Made by a program: the position numbers and the translations under genes. 64,000 nucleotides of DNA from Pseudovibrio brasiliensis (GTDB lineage: Bacteria; Pseudomonadota; Alphaproteobacteria; Rhizobiales; Stappiaceae): contig NZ_CP074126.1 of the NCBI RefSeq assembly GCF_018282095.1, positions 1,002,501 to 1,066,500 on the forward strand, read 5' to 3'. Of the stretch, positions 53,149 through 62,468 are shown piece after piece (position 1 is the first letter of the stretch; each line of letters begins with the position of its first letter). Below the pieces are notes generated by a model that had not been told where the DNA came from, made no database searches, and worked only from the letters and a program-made list of their open reading frames with translations.

Positions 53149-54069
53149 CTAACTCTTCTCCAACTCCTGCTCCATTTCTGGCTTGTCCAGATACAGCCGC
53201 TGTCGCTGATAAAGCTTGCCGTCCACCTCAACCAGCAGACCTTGCCTGCGCAATGAAGCCACGTACTTTGCCATGCCTCGTCGTCCCTTCTTCTCAAAGA
53301 ACGGCAAGATCCGTGGCATCATGTTGGGCAGCAACATGGCCAGCCGGGTCAGCCAGGAATCGCTGGCTTTGGGATAGCGCTCTAGACATGGCTTCTCTAA
53401 GTGCTTCACGAACTGATCTGCCACCACGCTGGGCGATTGCGGCTCATCGATGAAGTTGAGAACACTGCCACCTTCCAATGCTTCTTGCCGCAGCATGTAA
53501 GTATCTGTCGCTGTAGGTAGAACGCAGCTCACCTTGATGCCGTGCAGGTCTTCGTCCAGTGCAAAGGAAAGCATGGCGCCACGCAGACCGAACTTAGTCG
53601 CCGCATAAATCGGTGTTTCACGAAGGGGCTGAATACCGCCAAGCGAGGTGGTCGTGATGATGCGTGGATCATCGCCCTTCAGCAGATAGGGCACCGCCAA
53701 CCGGCTCAACACCAAAGGGGCGACCATGTTGATGGTGATCTCTTCTTCAATGCTCTCCGGCGTGCGCTCATGAAAGCGATCAACCTTGGTGATCGCCATA
53801 TTATTGATGAGCACATCCAGCACGCCAAAGTTCTCTTCCACCTCGCGCAAAAGACGCTCCATCTCCTCGCGCTGTGTCAGGTCTCCCTCAAACACGTGAA
53901 CCCGTAGGTTATCCAGTCGGGCCTGAAGCTCTCGGGCAGCACGGCCATTTTTGTCTGCCAGAACGAGGTTCATACCTCGCTCATGCAAACGCGTGGCGAT
54001 GTGACCGGCGATGTCTCCACCGCCTCCGGTGATCACCGCCGTTCGCCCCTGAAAACGATAGGTGCTCAT
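53149..54069 (-). CDS. Short-chain dehydrogenase/reductase
   Basis: 306 residues. Cofactor motif TGGGGDIAGHIA (about 15-26), NNMAIT, catalytic Ser in TTSLGG and YxxxK as YAATK. The C-terminal extension of about 70 residues beyond the core is longer than minimal SDRs. Overlaps the FMO stop (ATGA), so they form one operon and may process the same substrate. Confidence 0.87.
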   Translation of the reverse strand: MSTYRFQGRTAVITGGGGDIAGHIATRLHERGMNLVLADKNGRAARELQARLDNLRVHVFEGDLTQREEMERLLREVEENFGVLDVLINNMAITKVDRFHERTPESIEEEITINMVAPLVLSRLAVPYLLKGDDPRIITTTSLGGIQPLRETPIYAATKFGLRGAMLSFALDEDLHGIKVSCVLPTATDTYMLRQEALEGGSVLNFIDEPQSPSVVADQFVKHLEKPCLERYPKASDSWLTRLAMLLPNMMPRILPFFEKKGRRGMAKYVASLRRQGLLVEVDGKLYQRQRLYLDKPEMEQELEKS

Positions 54070-55448
54070 GCAGCAACCTCCGCCTTCTTAGCAGTTTGAG
54101 CTTGCTTGGTTTTGGGTGTAGCCCGCTTGAACCGAATATCCTCCGGGAATGTCCAACCCATTCGCTGATAAAGCTTCTTCACATACTTGGTGTGCGCCAC
54201 CGCATCGCAATAACCTGCGTGTCGGTCCGTGTTCAGGAAATGAATACCACCGGAAAGATCAGGCGTTTCACTTCTGATGATCGCCTCCAGCTGGCTGGCA
54301 CGGGAAGGATCATCTCTCTGATCCTTCAGATAGTTGGCGACCAGTCCAGCCATATAGTCAAACCGTTTATAAGCGCCGGAGTTGGTTTCAATATAGCTGA
54401 TGCCAAACAGGTTTTTGTGCTCGCGTGAAGCCGCCTGAATAAACATCTTGGGCCGTCCGCCTTCATAGCTGAAGTAGTCACCCGCAAAGTCCAACTGCTG
54501 GTTATAGCCGGTTGCACAAAGGATCAAATCAATCTCTTCCCGGCTGCCATCCTTGAACACCACGTACTTGCCATCCAGCCGATCCACATCCGGCTTCACC
54601 GTTACATCCCCGTGTTGCAGCGAATGCACCAGTTGAGTGTTCAGCAGCGGATGGGTCTCAAACAGCTTGTGATCTGGCTTGGGTATTCCAAACCGCTGTA
54701 GGCTGCCGTTGAACATGCGTAGCAGCAAGGTGAAGAAAGGTCGGATCAACCAAACCGGCAGATCAGGCCCGCCATCCGCAAACACATCTGCGGGCATGCC
54801 AAACACATGTTTGGGAATGATGTGGTAGCCACGCCGCATGGAAATGAAGGCCTTTTCGCCCATCACGCCTGCATCACACGCGATATCGCAGCCAGAGTTG
54901 CCAGCTCCGACCACCAACACTCGTTTACCGTCAAACTCACGAATGTTCTTGTAGGTCTGGCTGTGGCGGATCTCGCCATCAAATGTGCCCTTCAATTCGG
55001 GCATATTGGCCTGCCATTGCGATCCTGTGGCACACACCACAGCCTTGTACTCGCGGCATTCGCCGTTGGAGAGCTGAACCTGCCAACGATCATCCTTGGT
55101 TTTGGTCAGCTTCTCAATCTTGGTTGAGAAAGTGATTTTCTCCCGCAGGCCATAAGCCTCTGCAAAGTCATGCAGGTACTTCAGGATCTCTGAGTGCTTG
55201 GGGTAATCCGCGAAATGATCCGGCATCGGAAAATCAGCAAAGCCGGACAAGCTGCGAGAGCTGATGAAATGCGCGCTCTCATAGATCGCAGTGCCTTCGT
55301 GCTTAATGTCCCAGAGACCGCCCACATCCGGGTTTGGATCATACTGATCCCATTCAATGCCGTTGTGCTGTAATGCGCGGGCCATCACAAGCCCCGCCGG
55401 GCCTGCACCAGCAATGCAAACCGCGTCACCTCTATCAATAATCTCCAC
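54066..55448 (-). CDS. Flavin-containing monooxygenase (FMO/BVMO type)
   Basis: 460 residues. FAD motif IAGAGPAGLVMARAL (about 12-26), the FMO fingerprint FDGEIRHSQTY (FxGxxxHSxxY) and the NADPH motif VVGAGNSGCDIA. Such enzymes oxygenate soft nucleophiles (N, S) or ketones; substrate unknown. First gene of the FMO-SDR operon and divergent from an AraC regulator. Confidence 0.9.
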   Translation of the reverse strand: MEIIDRGDAVCIAGAGPAGLVMARALQHNGIEWDQYDPNPDVGGLWDIKHEGTAIYESAHFISSRSLSGFADFPMPDHFADYPKHSEILKYLHDFAEAYGLREKITFSTKIEKLTKTKDDRWQVQLSNGECREYKAVVCATGSQWQANMPELKGTFDGEIRHSQTYKNIREFDGKRVLVVGAGNSGCDIACDAGVMGEKAFISMRRGYHIIPKHVFGMPADVFADGGPDLPVWLIRPFFTLLLRMFNGSLQRFGIPKPDHKLFETHPLLNTQLVHSLQHGDVTVKPDVDRLDGKYVVFKDGSREEIDLILCATGYNQQLDFAGDYFSYEGGRPKMFIQAASREHKNLFGISYIETNSGAYKRFDYMAGLVANYLKDQRDDPSRASQLEAIIRSETPDLSGGIHFLNTDRHAGYCDAVAHTKYVKKLYQRMGWTFPEDIRFKRATPKTKQAQTAKKAEVAA

Positions 55449-55595
55449 CGTTCCCTCCCCGAACTGTGAAAAACTTACCTTAGGGGAAGATTAAGGTGGA
55501 TTAGAAGGACATATACGGACGTAGGGCGGACAATTTCGGCCATATCTTGTGGCCGCTCCCGTGTTTCCGCTAACATGAGCGTGGTGGGAGGGAAC

Positions 55596-56660
55596 ATGCA
55601 GTCGGAAAATCATCAGTTGGCACTGGCAGACGTGGCACAGCGCTCAAAGGTGCCCCCACACTTGCTGCGCTACTTGCTGCAAGAGCTGGAGCAGCGCGGC
55701 ATTGCGGCTGAAAAAGTCCTGCCGCACACGGTGCTGGACCAGTACAGTGACCCGACAGCCTTCCTCTCACACGATGCCCGTCTGACCTATCAGCAAAGCC
55801 GCCTGATCATCCTGAAAGCACTTGCTTTGACGGGAGATGAAAGCCTTGGTCTGGCTGTTGGTCACCGTCAATCCATCACCTCACTCGGCCTCGTCAGCCT
55901 CGGCGTTATGGCAAGCGCAACGGGCAGAGAGGCGCTGGAGCTCGGCATCCGGTATCACCGTCTTACCGGTAGTATGCTGGAGATCGATCTGGAGCCATCC
56001 TCCGGCAAAACCCTTACGATGATCGCCCGCAGCCGCTTTCATGAGCCGGTGCTCCTCACATTCTTCGTTCAGGAGCTGTTCGCGGCCATGGTTGGTGTTG
56101 TCCGCTTCACCACAGGAAGCAAGCAAGCGATCAATCGCATCGAGATGATGCAGACACCACCAGAAAAGAAGAGCCTCTTTCAGGACGCTCTCGGCTCATC
56201 CGTCATATTTGAAGCTTCGCGAAATGCCATCGAGTTTGATGCAGACCACCTGCAGCGACCATTGGCAACTTCGGACCGGTTCGTTCTGCACGAAGTAGAA
56301 GCGCTGCTGGCTGGCATGATGCAGGAAGAAAGCACGCGCCTCGATTTCCTCAAGTCTGTCGAAGAAGAAGCCCGCCGCCGATTGAAAAACAACCCGTCCA
56401 TCGAGGAAATCGCAGGTGTTTTCTCCATGAGCGAGCGCAGCTTCCGCCGCAAACTCTCAGCTTCTCAGGTTTCCTTTCGGGACATCCTCTCTCAAATCCG
56501 TCAATCTCAGGCCATGGAGTTGCTCCTGTGGTCTCGCCTGTCCTCAGAGCAAATAGCAGCGGAGTTGGGTTACTCTGATCCAAGGGTGTTTCGCAGGGCT
56601 TTCAAACAGTGGACAGGGGAGACACCCAGTCAGTTTAGAAGGTCCGCAACTCAACTGTGA
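55596..56660 (+). CDS. AraC-family transcriptional regulator
   Basis: 354 residues from the ATG at 55596, right behind GGGAGGGAAC. The N-terminal half is an arabinose-binding-type (PF12625-like) domain, LGLVSLGVMASATGREALELGIRYHRLTG; the C-terminal AraC DNA-binding domain (about 255-350) contains SIEEIAGVFSMSERSFRRKL and AAELGYSDPRVFRRAFKQWTGETPSQFR. Divergent from FMO-SDR across 147 bp, the likely target. Confidence 0.9.
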   Translation: MQSENHQLALADVAQRSKVPPHLLRYLLQELEQRGIAAEKVLPHTVLDQYSDPTAFLSHDARLTYQQSRLIILKALALTGDESLGLAVGHRQSITSLGLVSLGVMASATGREALELGIRYHRLTGSMLEIDLEPSSGKTLTMIARSRFHEPVLLTFFVQELFAAMVGVVRFTTGSKQAINRIEMMQTPPEKKSLFQDALGSSVIFEASRNAIEFDADHLQRPLATSDRFVLHEVEALLAGMMQEESTRLDFLKSVEEEARRRLKNNPSIEEIAGVFSMSERSFRRKLSASQVSFRDILSQIRQSQAMELLLWSRLSSEQIAAELGYSDPRVFRRAFKQWTGETPSQFRRSATQL

Positions 56661-56977
56661 CGGGTACATACCGCACCAAAAGTTCCATTGGGTCTCTCAA
56701 CGTTATTTAATATTCTCCGAAAATTCCCTATAAAGGCGCAGGGGCACATGTTGCAATGCGCAATTCTGAGGGGCGATGCGCGCTTTTCAGTGAGGTAGCG
56801 CAAAGACATACCTCTGAAAGCACAGGCAAAAATCGAAACCCAATAATAATAACGCGTACTCAGGAAATGTGCTGACAGACTGGCAGCGAGTGTGCGGGAT
56901 AATAAAGGATACAAGCAGTACAAAAGCTCTGAGCAAGGGCAAGCTGCTTTGGATGAACGAAACGGGCACCTAAAATC
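56661..56977. other. Intergenic region before panB
   Basis: About 317 bp. A hairpin GAGGTA (56792-56797)/TACCTC (56809-56814) lacks a T-run. No other feature recognised; the panB promoter should be here. Confidence 0.45.
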
Positions 56978-57784
56978 ATGTCTCATACATCTGCAATTCG
57001 GCGGAAAACCATTAAAGACATCATGAAGGCAAAAGGCCATCACAAGCTGGTCTGCCTCACTGCCTATACTGCGCCAATCGCGCAGATGCTGGATGAACAC
57101 TGCGACCTGCTGCTGGTGGGAGACAGCGTTGGCATGGTGCTCCACGGCCTGCCTGACACAACAGCCGTCACGCTGGATATGATGATCATGCACGGCAAGG
57201 CCGTAATGCGTGGCTCTCAGAATGCGCTCGTTGTCGTTGATATGCCATTCGGCTCTTTTGAGGAAAGCCCGCAGGCTGCTTACCGCAACGCACTGCGTGT
57301 GATGCAGGAAACCGGCTGTCAGGCCGTTAAGCTGGAGTACAACTCCGCAGCTCCTGAAACCATCCGCTTCCTCGTGGATCGCGGTATCCCTGTTGTCGCT
57401 CACATCGGCCTGCGCCCGCAGTATCTGCATGTGGAAGGCGGCTACAAGGTTGCTGGCAAAAACGAAGAAAGCCGCCAGGAGCAGCTGGAATGCGCGCGTC
57501 AGGTGGCTGAAGCTGGCGCGTTCTGTGTTGTGGTTGAAGGCACCAAAGACGAAGTCGCTCGTGAAATTTCCGACAGTGTACCAATCCCAACCATCGGCAT
57601 TGGCGCTTCTGTTGACTGTGACGGCCAGATCCTCGTGACGGATGACATGCTCGGCATGTTCGACAAGACACCAAAGTTCGTCCGCAAGTACGCAGAGCTG
57701 AAATCCCAGATCGAGCTGGGCGTGAAGGCATTCGCGAATGATGTGCGCCGCGAGCAGTTCCCGGCTGCTGACGAAACCTACTAA
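56978..57784 (+). CDS. panB: 3-methyl-2-oxobutanoate hydroxymethyltransferase
   Basis: 268 residues, standard length. Motifs: LTAYTAPIAQMLDEHCDLLLVGDSVGMVLHG, VVVDMPFGSFEESP, VKLEYNSA, VVAHIGLRPQ and catalytic Glu in VVEGTKDE. It transfers a hydroxymethyl group from methylene-tetrahydrofolate to ketoisovalerate, the first step toward pantothenate. Stand-alone here; panC is not adjacent. Own terminator follows. Confidence 0.94.
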   Translation: MSHTSAIRRKTIKDIMKAKGHHKLVCLTAYTAPIAQMLDEHCDLLLVGDSVGMVLHGLPDTTAVTLDMMIMHGKAVMRGSQNALVVVDMPFGSFEESPQAAYRNALRVMQETGCQAVKLEYNSAAPETIRFLVDRGIPVVAHIGLRPQYLHVEGGYKVAGKNEESRQEQLECARQVAEAGAFCVVVEGTKDEVAREISDSVPIPTIGIGASVDCDGQILVTDDMLGMFDKTPKFVRKYAELKSQIELGVKAFANDVRREQFPAADETY

Positions 57785-57794
57785 GACCGCCCAG

Positions 57795-57829
57795 AACCGC
57801 TGGGAAGAGCGTGTCTCTCAGCGGTTTTA
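57795..57829 (+). terminator. Terminator after panB
   Basis: AACCGCTG (57795-57802) pairs with CAGCGGTT (57819-57826), followed by TTAC; short T-run. Confidence 0.75.
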
Positions 57830-57911
57830 CCCCCTAAAATCCATAAATGTTTTGGGGCTGCACCCACATGATAGTGTGCAGCTGCAGGCATAATTTGGCT
57901 TGGGGGATCGA

Positions 57912-58610
57912 ATGGTGCTTATTTTGGTTCTGGGAGTGCTGTTAGCTCTGGTAGCCCTTGTTGCCTACACCTTCTGGGGTATTCTCAAGATTCAAACTCC
58001 CACCAACGGGCCCTCAATCAAATCTGAAGGTCGTCGTGGCACAGCGCTGCTGATCATTGATGTGCAGGCCGACTTCACCAAAGAAACCGGTTCCCGCAAA
58101 TGGGATCCTGATTATCTGCAATCCCGCCTCGATCAGATCAATGCTCTGGCAGAGCTGGCCAAGCAAAAAGGCTGGCCTATCATCGCCATCCGGCATGTCT
58201 ATCTGGGGTGGTACACCAACTTTCTGGTCCGCTTGCTGGGAGGAGGGCTGGGAGCGCAAGGCTCTGCTGGCCTTAAGATGGATCCACGCGTTGCAGCAAA
58301 GCCAGATCTGGATTTTGAAAAGTCCAAGAGTGATGCCTTTGGCGAGCCGGAACTCTCAGTATTTCTGAAGACCCATCAGGTTGACCATCTGATCCTCACT
58401 GGTCTGGATGGCAATGCCTGCGTGAAGAACACAAGCATTGGCGCACTTAACAGAGGCTACCGTGTAGAGCTCTGCGACCCGGCAATCCTCGCCTACAATC
58501 AGAAAGCCTGGGAACTCCAGAAAGAAGCGCTGCAGGAAATGGGTGCAGCTGTCTCCCACGACATCGTTGAGAACGCAGCGGATGCTGGAGCTGAGAAAGA
58601 CCCAGCCTAG
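57912..58610 (+). CDS. Membrane-anchored isochorismatase-like hydrolase
   Basis: 232 residues from the ATG at 57912 behind GGGGGATCGA. One N-terminal membrane helix (about 2-26) is unusual for this family and implies a membrane-tethered domain. Catalytic Asp in LLIIDVQADF (about 50) and nucleophile Cys in LTGLDGNACVKNTSIGA. Substrate unknown. Its 3' end overlaps the convergent phosphodiesterase gene by 4 bp. Confidence 0.82.
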   Translation: MVLILVLGVLLALVALVAYTFWGILKIQTPTNGPSIKSEGRRGTALLIIDVQADFTKETGSRKWDPDYLQSRLDQINALAELAKQKGWPIIAIRHVYLGWYTNFLVRLLGGGLGAQGSAGLKMDPRVAAKPDLDFEKSKSDAFGEPELSVFLKTHQVDHLILTGLDGNACVKNTSIGALNRGYRVELCDPAILAYNQKAWELQKEALQEMGAAVSHDIVENAADAGAEKDPA

Positions 58611-59425
58611 TCGATCAGATTACCATTCTTATCAAAGAATGGATGCCGCCCACCAAAGTCTCCGATAAAGCTCAGGTGATTGATCAGCTCGCCTCCGGTC
58701 CAGCGGAAGATCCGTACCGCTGGCGGGTCCATCACAAAGCTTGGCTCCCCAGCCGGCTCCAGATCAAGCGTCACCTGATGACCTGAGGCAGGGCAGATGC
58801 TCACCGGAATGCCGTTTTTGAACACCTCAATCGCCCGATGAACGTGCCCACAAGCAATCTGCAGGATCTGTGATTGTCCGGTGACAACAGGCCAGAAGTC
58901 TTCCTCAGCACGTATCAGCATGATGTCATCCATGTGCTCAATGCCGGTTTTGAAGGGAGGATGATGCATAAACACCAGTGTTGGCTGATCTTTGTGCGCT
59001 GTCAGCTCGGCACGCAGCCATGCTTGCTTATCGGCATCAAAATGCCCATCATGTTTGCCCGGAATGGTCGTGTCCAATCCGATGATCCGTAGACCACCCT
59101 TCTCAATAGAGAACTGCAACGCGCCTTCTTTACTCAGATAACCATGATCCGCAAAAGCCTCGCGCATTGCATCCCGATGATCATGGTTGCCGGGGATCAC
59201 ATAAAACGGCATCTCTAGCTGATCGATCTCCTGACGAAACAGCTCATACTCATCTGCATTGCCCAGATCCACGAGATCACCGCTGATCACCACAAAGTCC
59301 AGCCGGGGCCGAAACGCGTTCAGGTGCGCCACCGCCTTGCGCAGATGAGACAGCGTATCAACGCAGTTGTAGGCGAACTTTCCGCCAGCTTTGATGTGAA
59401 TGTCGGTGAGCTGCGCGAAAATCAT
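58607..59425 (-). CDS. Class III cyclic-nucleotide-phosphodiesterase-like metallophosphoesterase
   Basis: 272 residues. Dimetal motifs in order: QLTDIHI (about 5-11), SGDLVDLG, GNHDHRD, FMHHPP and CGHVHR. This is the CpdA/GpdQ group; CpdA hydrolyses cAMP, GpdQ glycerophosphodiesters. Which substrate is used cannot be read from sequence alone. Cytoplasmic. Confidence 0.85.
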   Translation of the reverse strand: MIFAQLTDIHIKAGGKFAYNCVDTLSHLRKAVAHLNAFRPRLDFVVISGDLVDLGNADEYELFRQEIDQLEMPFYVIPGNHDHRDAMREAFADHGYLSKEGALQFSIEKGGLRIIGLDTTIPGKHDGHFDADKQAWLRAELTAHKDQPTLVFMHHPPFKTGIEHMDDIMLIRAEEDFWPVVTGQSQILQIACGHVHRAIEVFKNGIPVSICPASGHQVTLDLEPAGEPSFVMDPPAVRIFRWTGGELINHLSFIGDFGGRHPFFDKNGNLID

Positions 59426-59701
59426 AGATGCTACTCCAAAGAGATAATCGGAATGATCGGTAAAACCAAAACAACGGCAAGGCCGCCTTCAAGAAATTGG
59501 GCTGCTGACTAATCTTTATTGCCTCAAACAACAAGTGAACGTTTCATGACAGGCGGAAGGTTGCAAGGCGTCAATAAGAACAATCAGGAGGAGAGGTCGA
59601 TCTGTTCCTCTGTCAGGGCGGGGCGTTGTACGTATATGAGCATCTGCTTGATTTGCTCATTTTCGCCGGTTTTTAGCAATAAAATCGCCTAACTGCGGGT
59701 T

Positions 59702-59733
59702 TTGACGCATTGAAAGGATTTTTAAAACATATC
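59702..59733 (+). promoter_or_regulatory. Promoter candidate for the small RNA
   Basis: TTGACG (59702-59707) followed after about 18-20 bp by AT-rich CATATC-like sequence (59728-59733). The -10 is not sharp; predicted start about 59738. Confidence 0.4.
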
Positions 59734-59737
59734 ACAG

Positions 59738-59873
59738 TACATCCCTGAAATATGAGAGGCGAATTTTCAGGAGATATTCGGCTCCAGACAGTTTCGAGCC
59801 GTAGCGGAGGAGGAACCGCGAGCGGTTCATTGGGAGAAGGGCGTGCTATGGGGATAGCACGCCCTTATTTTTT
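59738..59873 (+). ncRNA. Candidate trans-acting small RNA
   Basis: About 136 nt with three clean hairpins: CGGCTC (59779-59784)/GAGCCG (59796-59801); GAACCGC (59813-59819)/GCGGTTC (59822-59828); and a perfect 13-bp terminator stem AAGGGCGTGCTAT (59837-59849)/ATAGCACGCCCTT (59854-59866) followed by ATTTTTT. An unpaired GCGGAGGAG lies between hairpins 1 and 2. No open reading frame fits. Convergent with the cyd operon, 19 bp from its last gene. The 5' end is estimated. Confidence 0.6.
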
Positions 59874-59892
59874 CATGTGCGTCTCGCAAAGC

Positions 59893-60024
59893 CTAAATGA
59901 TCAGGCTTCTCAAGGCATAAGAGACCACCGTCACGGAAGCGACGCCTGCAATCCAAAGGGCTGCAAACCAAAGCAAACGCTTCCAGAGGGGGAGCTCGAT
60001 TTCACCAGTCTTGTCAGAGGTCAT
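59893..60024 (-). CDS. DUF2474/CydX-like small subunit of bd oxidase
   Basis: 43 residues, below usual gene-finder length. The start ATG overlaps the cydB stop by one base (TGATG). A single helix (LLWFAALWIAGVASVTVVSYAL) follows the motif PLWKRL, matching DUF2474 proteins found after CIO-type cydAB. Such subunits stabilise bd oxidases. Last gene of the operon. Confidence 0.8.
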   Translation of the reverse strand: MTSDKTGEIELPLWKRLLWFAALWIAGVASVTVVSYALRSLII

Positions 60025-61031
60025 CAGTGGTAACCCTCCGTTGATTTAATCTTGCCGCGGAACACGTAGTACGCATAGGCCGTGTAAGCGAGGATCATCG
60101 GAATAAGGATGACCGCCCCCACAAGCAGGAACTTCAGACTGCTATCAGGTGCAGCTGCTTCCCAAAGCGTGTAAACGTGTGGCACCACATACGGGAAGAT
60201 GTTGATCCCCAATCCTACATAAGTGAGCAGGAACAGCACCAGTGAGGCGAGGAACGGCGTGTAATCCGCATCGCTCATCAGCGCACGCCACAAGATCAGC
60301 GTGGTGATCGCAACAAGAAGCGGCACAGGGAATGTGTAAAGCAGATACGGGAAGCTAAACCACTTCTCCATAATGCTCTCATTGATGAACGGCATCCAGA
60401 TGCTCACCAGCAAAAGGAAAGCGATCAGCAACAGTGCTGCGTACTTTGACACGCGGCGGAAATGTGCTTGCGGCACACCTTCCAGCTTCATCACCAGCCA
60501 GGTTGATCCCAGCAAAGCGTAACCAGAAACAACCGCAAAACCAGTCATGACGGAAAATGGCGTCAGCCAATCCCACCAGCCACCGGCGTACGTGCGGTCC
60601 ACCACTTCAATGCCTTGCACCAAGGTACCTAGCACCAAACCCTGACAGAAGGCAGCCACGATGGATCCTGCAAAGAAAGACAGATCCCAGAACGGCCTGC
60701 GCTCAACAGAGGATTTGAAGCGGAACTCGAAGGCCACACCACGGAAGATCAAGCCGATCAACATGCCGATAATCGGTGCATACACCGCAGGCATGATGAC
60801 CGAGTAGGCCAGCGGAAACACCGCAAACAGGCCGCCTCCACCAAGGATGAGCCAGGTCTCGTTACCATCCCATACAGGGGCAACGCTGTTCATCATCAAT
60901 GTGCGTTCATCTGCATCTTTGGTGGTCGGGTACAGAATCCCGATACCAAGATCGAAGCCATCCAGCACAACATAAGCGAAGATCGCAACGGCTATGAGAA
61001 AACCCCAGATAAGCGGATAATCAAGCATCAT
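60024..61031 (-). CDS. cydB: Cytochrome bd-type (CIO) quinol oxidase subunit II
   Basis: 335 residues from the ATG at 61031 (GGGAG nine bases upstream), overlapping the cydA stop by 11 bp; a longer in-frame extension inside cydA is rejected. About nine membrane helices; signatures LDGFDLGIGILYP and VWDGNETWLILGGGGLFAVFPLAY. Forms the quinol oxidase with CydA. Confidence 0.93.
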   Translation of the reverse strand: MMLDYPLIWGFLIAVAIFAYVVLDGFDLGIGILYPTTKDADERTLMMNSVAPVWDGNETWLILGGGGLFAVFPLAYSVIMPAVYAPIIGMLIGLIFRGVAFEFRFKSSVERRPFWDLSFFAGSIVAAFCQGLVLGTLVQGIEVVDRTYAGGWWDWLTPFSVMTGFAVVSGYALLGSTWLVMKLEGVPQAHFRRVSKYAALLLIAFLLLVSIWMPFINESIMEKWFSFPYLLYTFPVPLLVAITTLILWRALMSDADYTPFLASLVLFLLTYVGLGINIFPYVVPHVYTLWEAAAPDSSLKFLLVGAVILIPMILAYTAYAYYVFRGKIKSTEGYH

Positions 61032-62430
61032 GAGAACGATCTCCCTCATTCGGTTGAAGGGCTTGGGCTGGTGTAATGCCCGCAGTTCTGACTGGAACGC
61101 CTTCTTCGACACCCAGGCTTGCATCCGGTGACTTTGCCATGGCCCGGAAGATGTAGAAGATGCCGACACCAAAGACGATAAAGTACACCGCGACAAACAC
61201 CACAAGCGAGGCCCAAACAGCGGGCGCTTCAACAGGCGAGACCGAGTCCGCCGTTCGGAGCAACCCGTAGACCGTATAAGGCTGACGCCCAACCTCCGTT
61301 GTTGTCCAGCCTGCAATCACCGCAATGAAGCCCGCAGGGCCCATCACCATGGATGCACGCTGTAACCACTCGCTCTCATAGAGCCGACCACGCACGCGGG
61401 ACCATAGACCCCACAGGCCGACCAGCAACATCAGAACACCGATGCCAACCATGATGCGGAAAGACACAAACACGATCGCTGCAGGTGGCCAGTCTTCCCG
61501 AGGAAACTCATTCAGACCCGGCACAACACCATCAAGGCTGTGGGTCAGAATGATGCTTGAAAGATAGGGGATCTCCACCTTGAACTTGGTCTCGCCAGCT
61601 TCCTCATCCGGCCAACCAAACAGGATCAGCGGAGCAGGGCCTTGCGAGTCAAAGTGGCCTTCCATAGCAGCAACCTTGGCAGGCTGATGCTCAAGAGTGT
61701 TCAGACCATGATAATCACCGGCAATCATCTGGATTGGGGTGACCACAACGATCATCCACATGGCCATGGAGAACATCACCTGCGCGGACTCATTGAAGCG
61801 ATTGCGCAGCAGGTGATAAGCGCCCACCGCACCAACCACAAAAGCGGTGGTCAGATAAGCAGCCAGCACCATGTGCACGAGCCGGTATGGGAAGGAGGGG
61901 TTGAAGATAATCTCCCACCAATCCGCTGGTACGAACTGGCCAACGTCATTCATGGCGTAGCCAGTAGGTGTCTGCATCCAGCTGTTCACGGAAAGGATCC
62001 AGAAAGCGGAAAGAGCAGTACCGATGGCAACAACCACGGTGGCGAAGAAGTGGAGCTTCTTGCCAACACGGTTCATACCAAACAGCATAATGCCGAGGAA
62101 ACCGGCTTCCAGGAAGAACGCCGTGAGCACCTCATAACCCATGAGCGGTCCGATGACCGCGCCGGTCTTGTCTGCAAAAGCAGACCAGTTGGTGCCGAAT
62201 TGATATGCCATGACAATGCCGGAAACGACACCCATAGCGAAGGAAAGAGCGAAGATTACGATCCAGAACTTGAAGACCCGTAAGTATACATCACGTCCTG
62301 TCCATAGCCATAAACCTTCAAGCACAGCAAGAAAACTTGCCAGACCTATAGTAAAGGCAGGGAAAATGATATGGAACGCGATTGTAAAAGCAAATTGGAA
62401 TCGAGCTAGATCAACTGCTAAACTGTCCAT
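61021..62430 (-). CDS. cydA: Cytochrome bd-type (CIO) quinol oxidase subunit I
   Basis: 469 residues. Haem ligand H20 (AFHIIFP), QFGTNW, GYEVLTAFFLEAGFLGIMLFG, GDYHGLN.EHQPAKVAAMEGH and GRQPY are present. The Q-loop is short, which marks the cyanide-insensitive (CIO) type. It oxidises quinol and reduces O2 to water at low oxygen or when haem-copper oxidases are inhibited (by sulfide, cyanide or NO), which is useful in a sulfide/thiosulfate oxidiser. Confidence 0.94.
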   Translation of the reverse strand: MDSLAVDLARFQFAFTIAFHIIFPAFTIGLASFLAVLEGLWLWTGRDVYLRVFKFWIVIFALSFAMGVVSGIVMAYQFGTNWSAFADKTGAVIGPLMGYEVLTAFFLEAGFLGIMLFGMNRVGKKLHFFATVVVAIGTALSAFWILSVNSWMQTPTGYAMNDVGQFVPADWWEIIFNPSFPYRLVHMVLAAYLTTAFVVGAVGAYHLLRNRFNESAQVMFSMAMWMIVVVTPIQMIAGDYHGLNTLEHQPAKVAAMEGHFDSQGPAPLILFGWPDEEAGETKFKVEIPYLSSIILTHSLDGVVPGLNEFPREDWPPAAIVFVSFRIMVGIGVLMLLVGLWGLWSRVRGRLYESEWLQRASMVMGPAGFIAVIAGWTTTEVGRQPYTVYGLLRTADSVSPVEAPAVWASLVVFVAVYFIVFGVGIFYIFRAMAKSPDASLGVEEGVPVRTAGITPAQALQPNEGDRSHDA

Positions 62431-62455
62431 GTGACCACCTGTCGATGGGATGTGC

Positions 62456-62468
62456 TGATTTTAAATCA
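62456..62468. promoter_or_regulatory. 13-bp palindrome upstream of cydA
   Basis: TGATTTTAAATCA, 26 bp before the cydA start. It resembles an FNR half-site pair but the spacing between TGAT and ATCA is five, not four, so an FNR call is not made. Confidence 0.3.

Noticed and set aside
62456-62468. FNR box upstream of cydA
   Set aside because: TGAT and ATCA are five, not four, bases apart and the outer T/A are missing; kept only as a palindrome.
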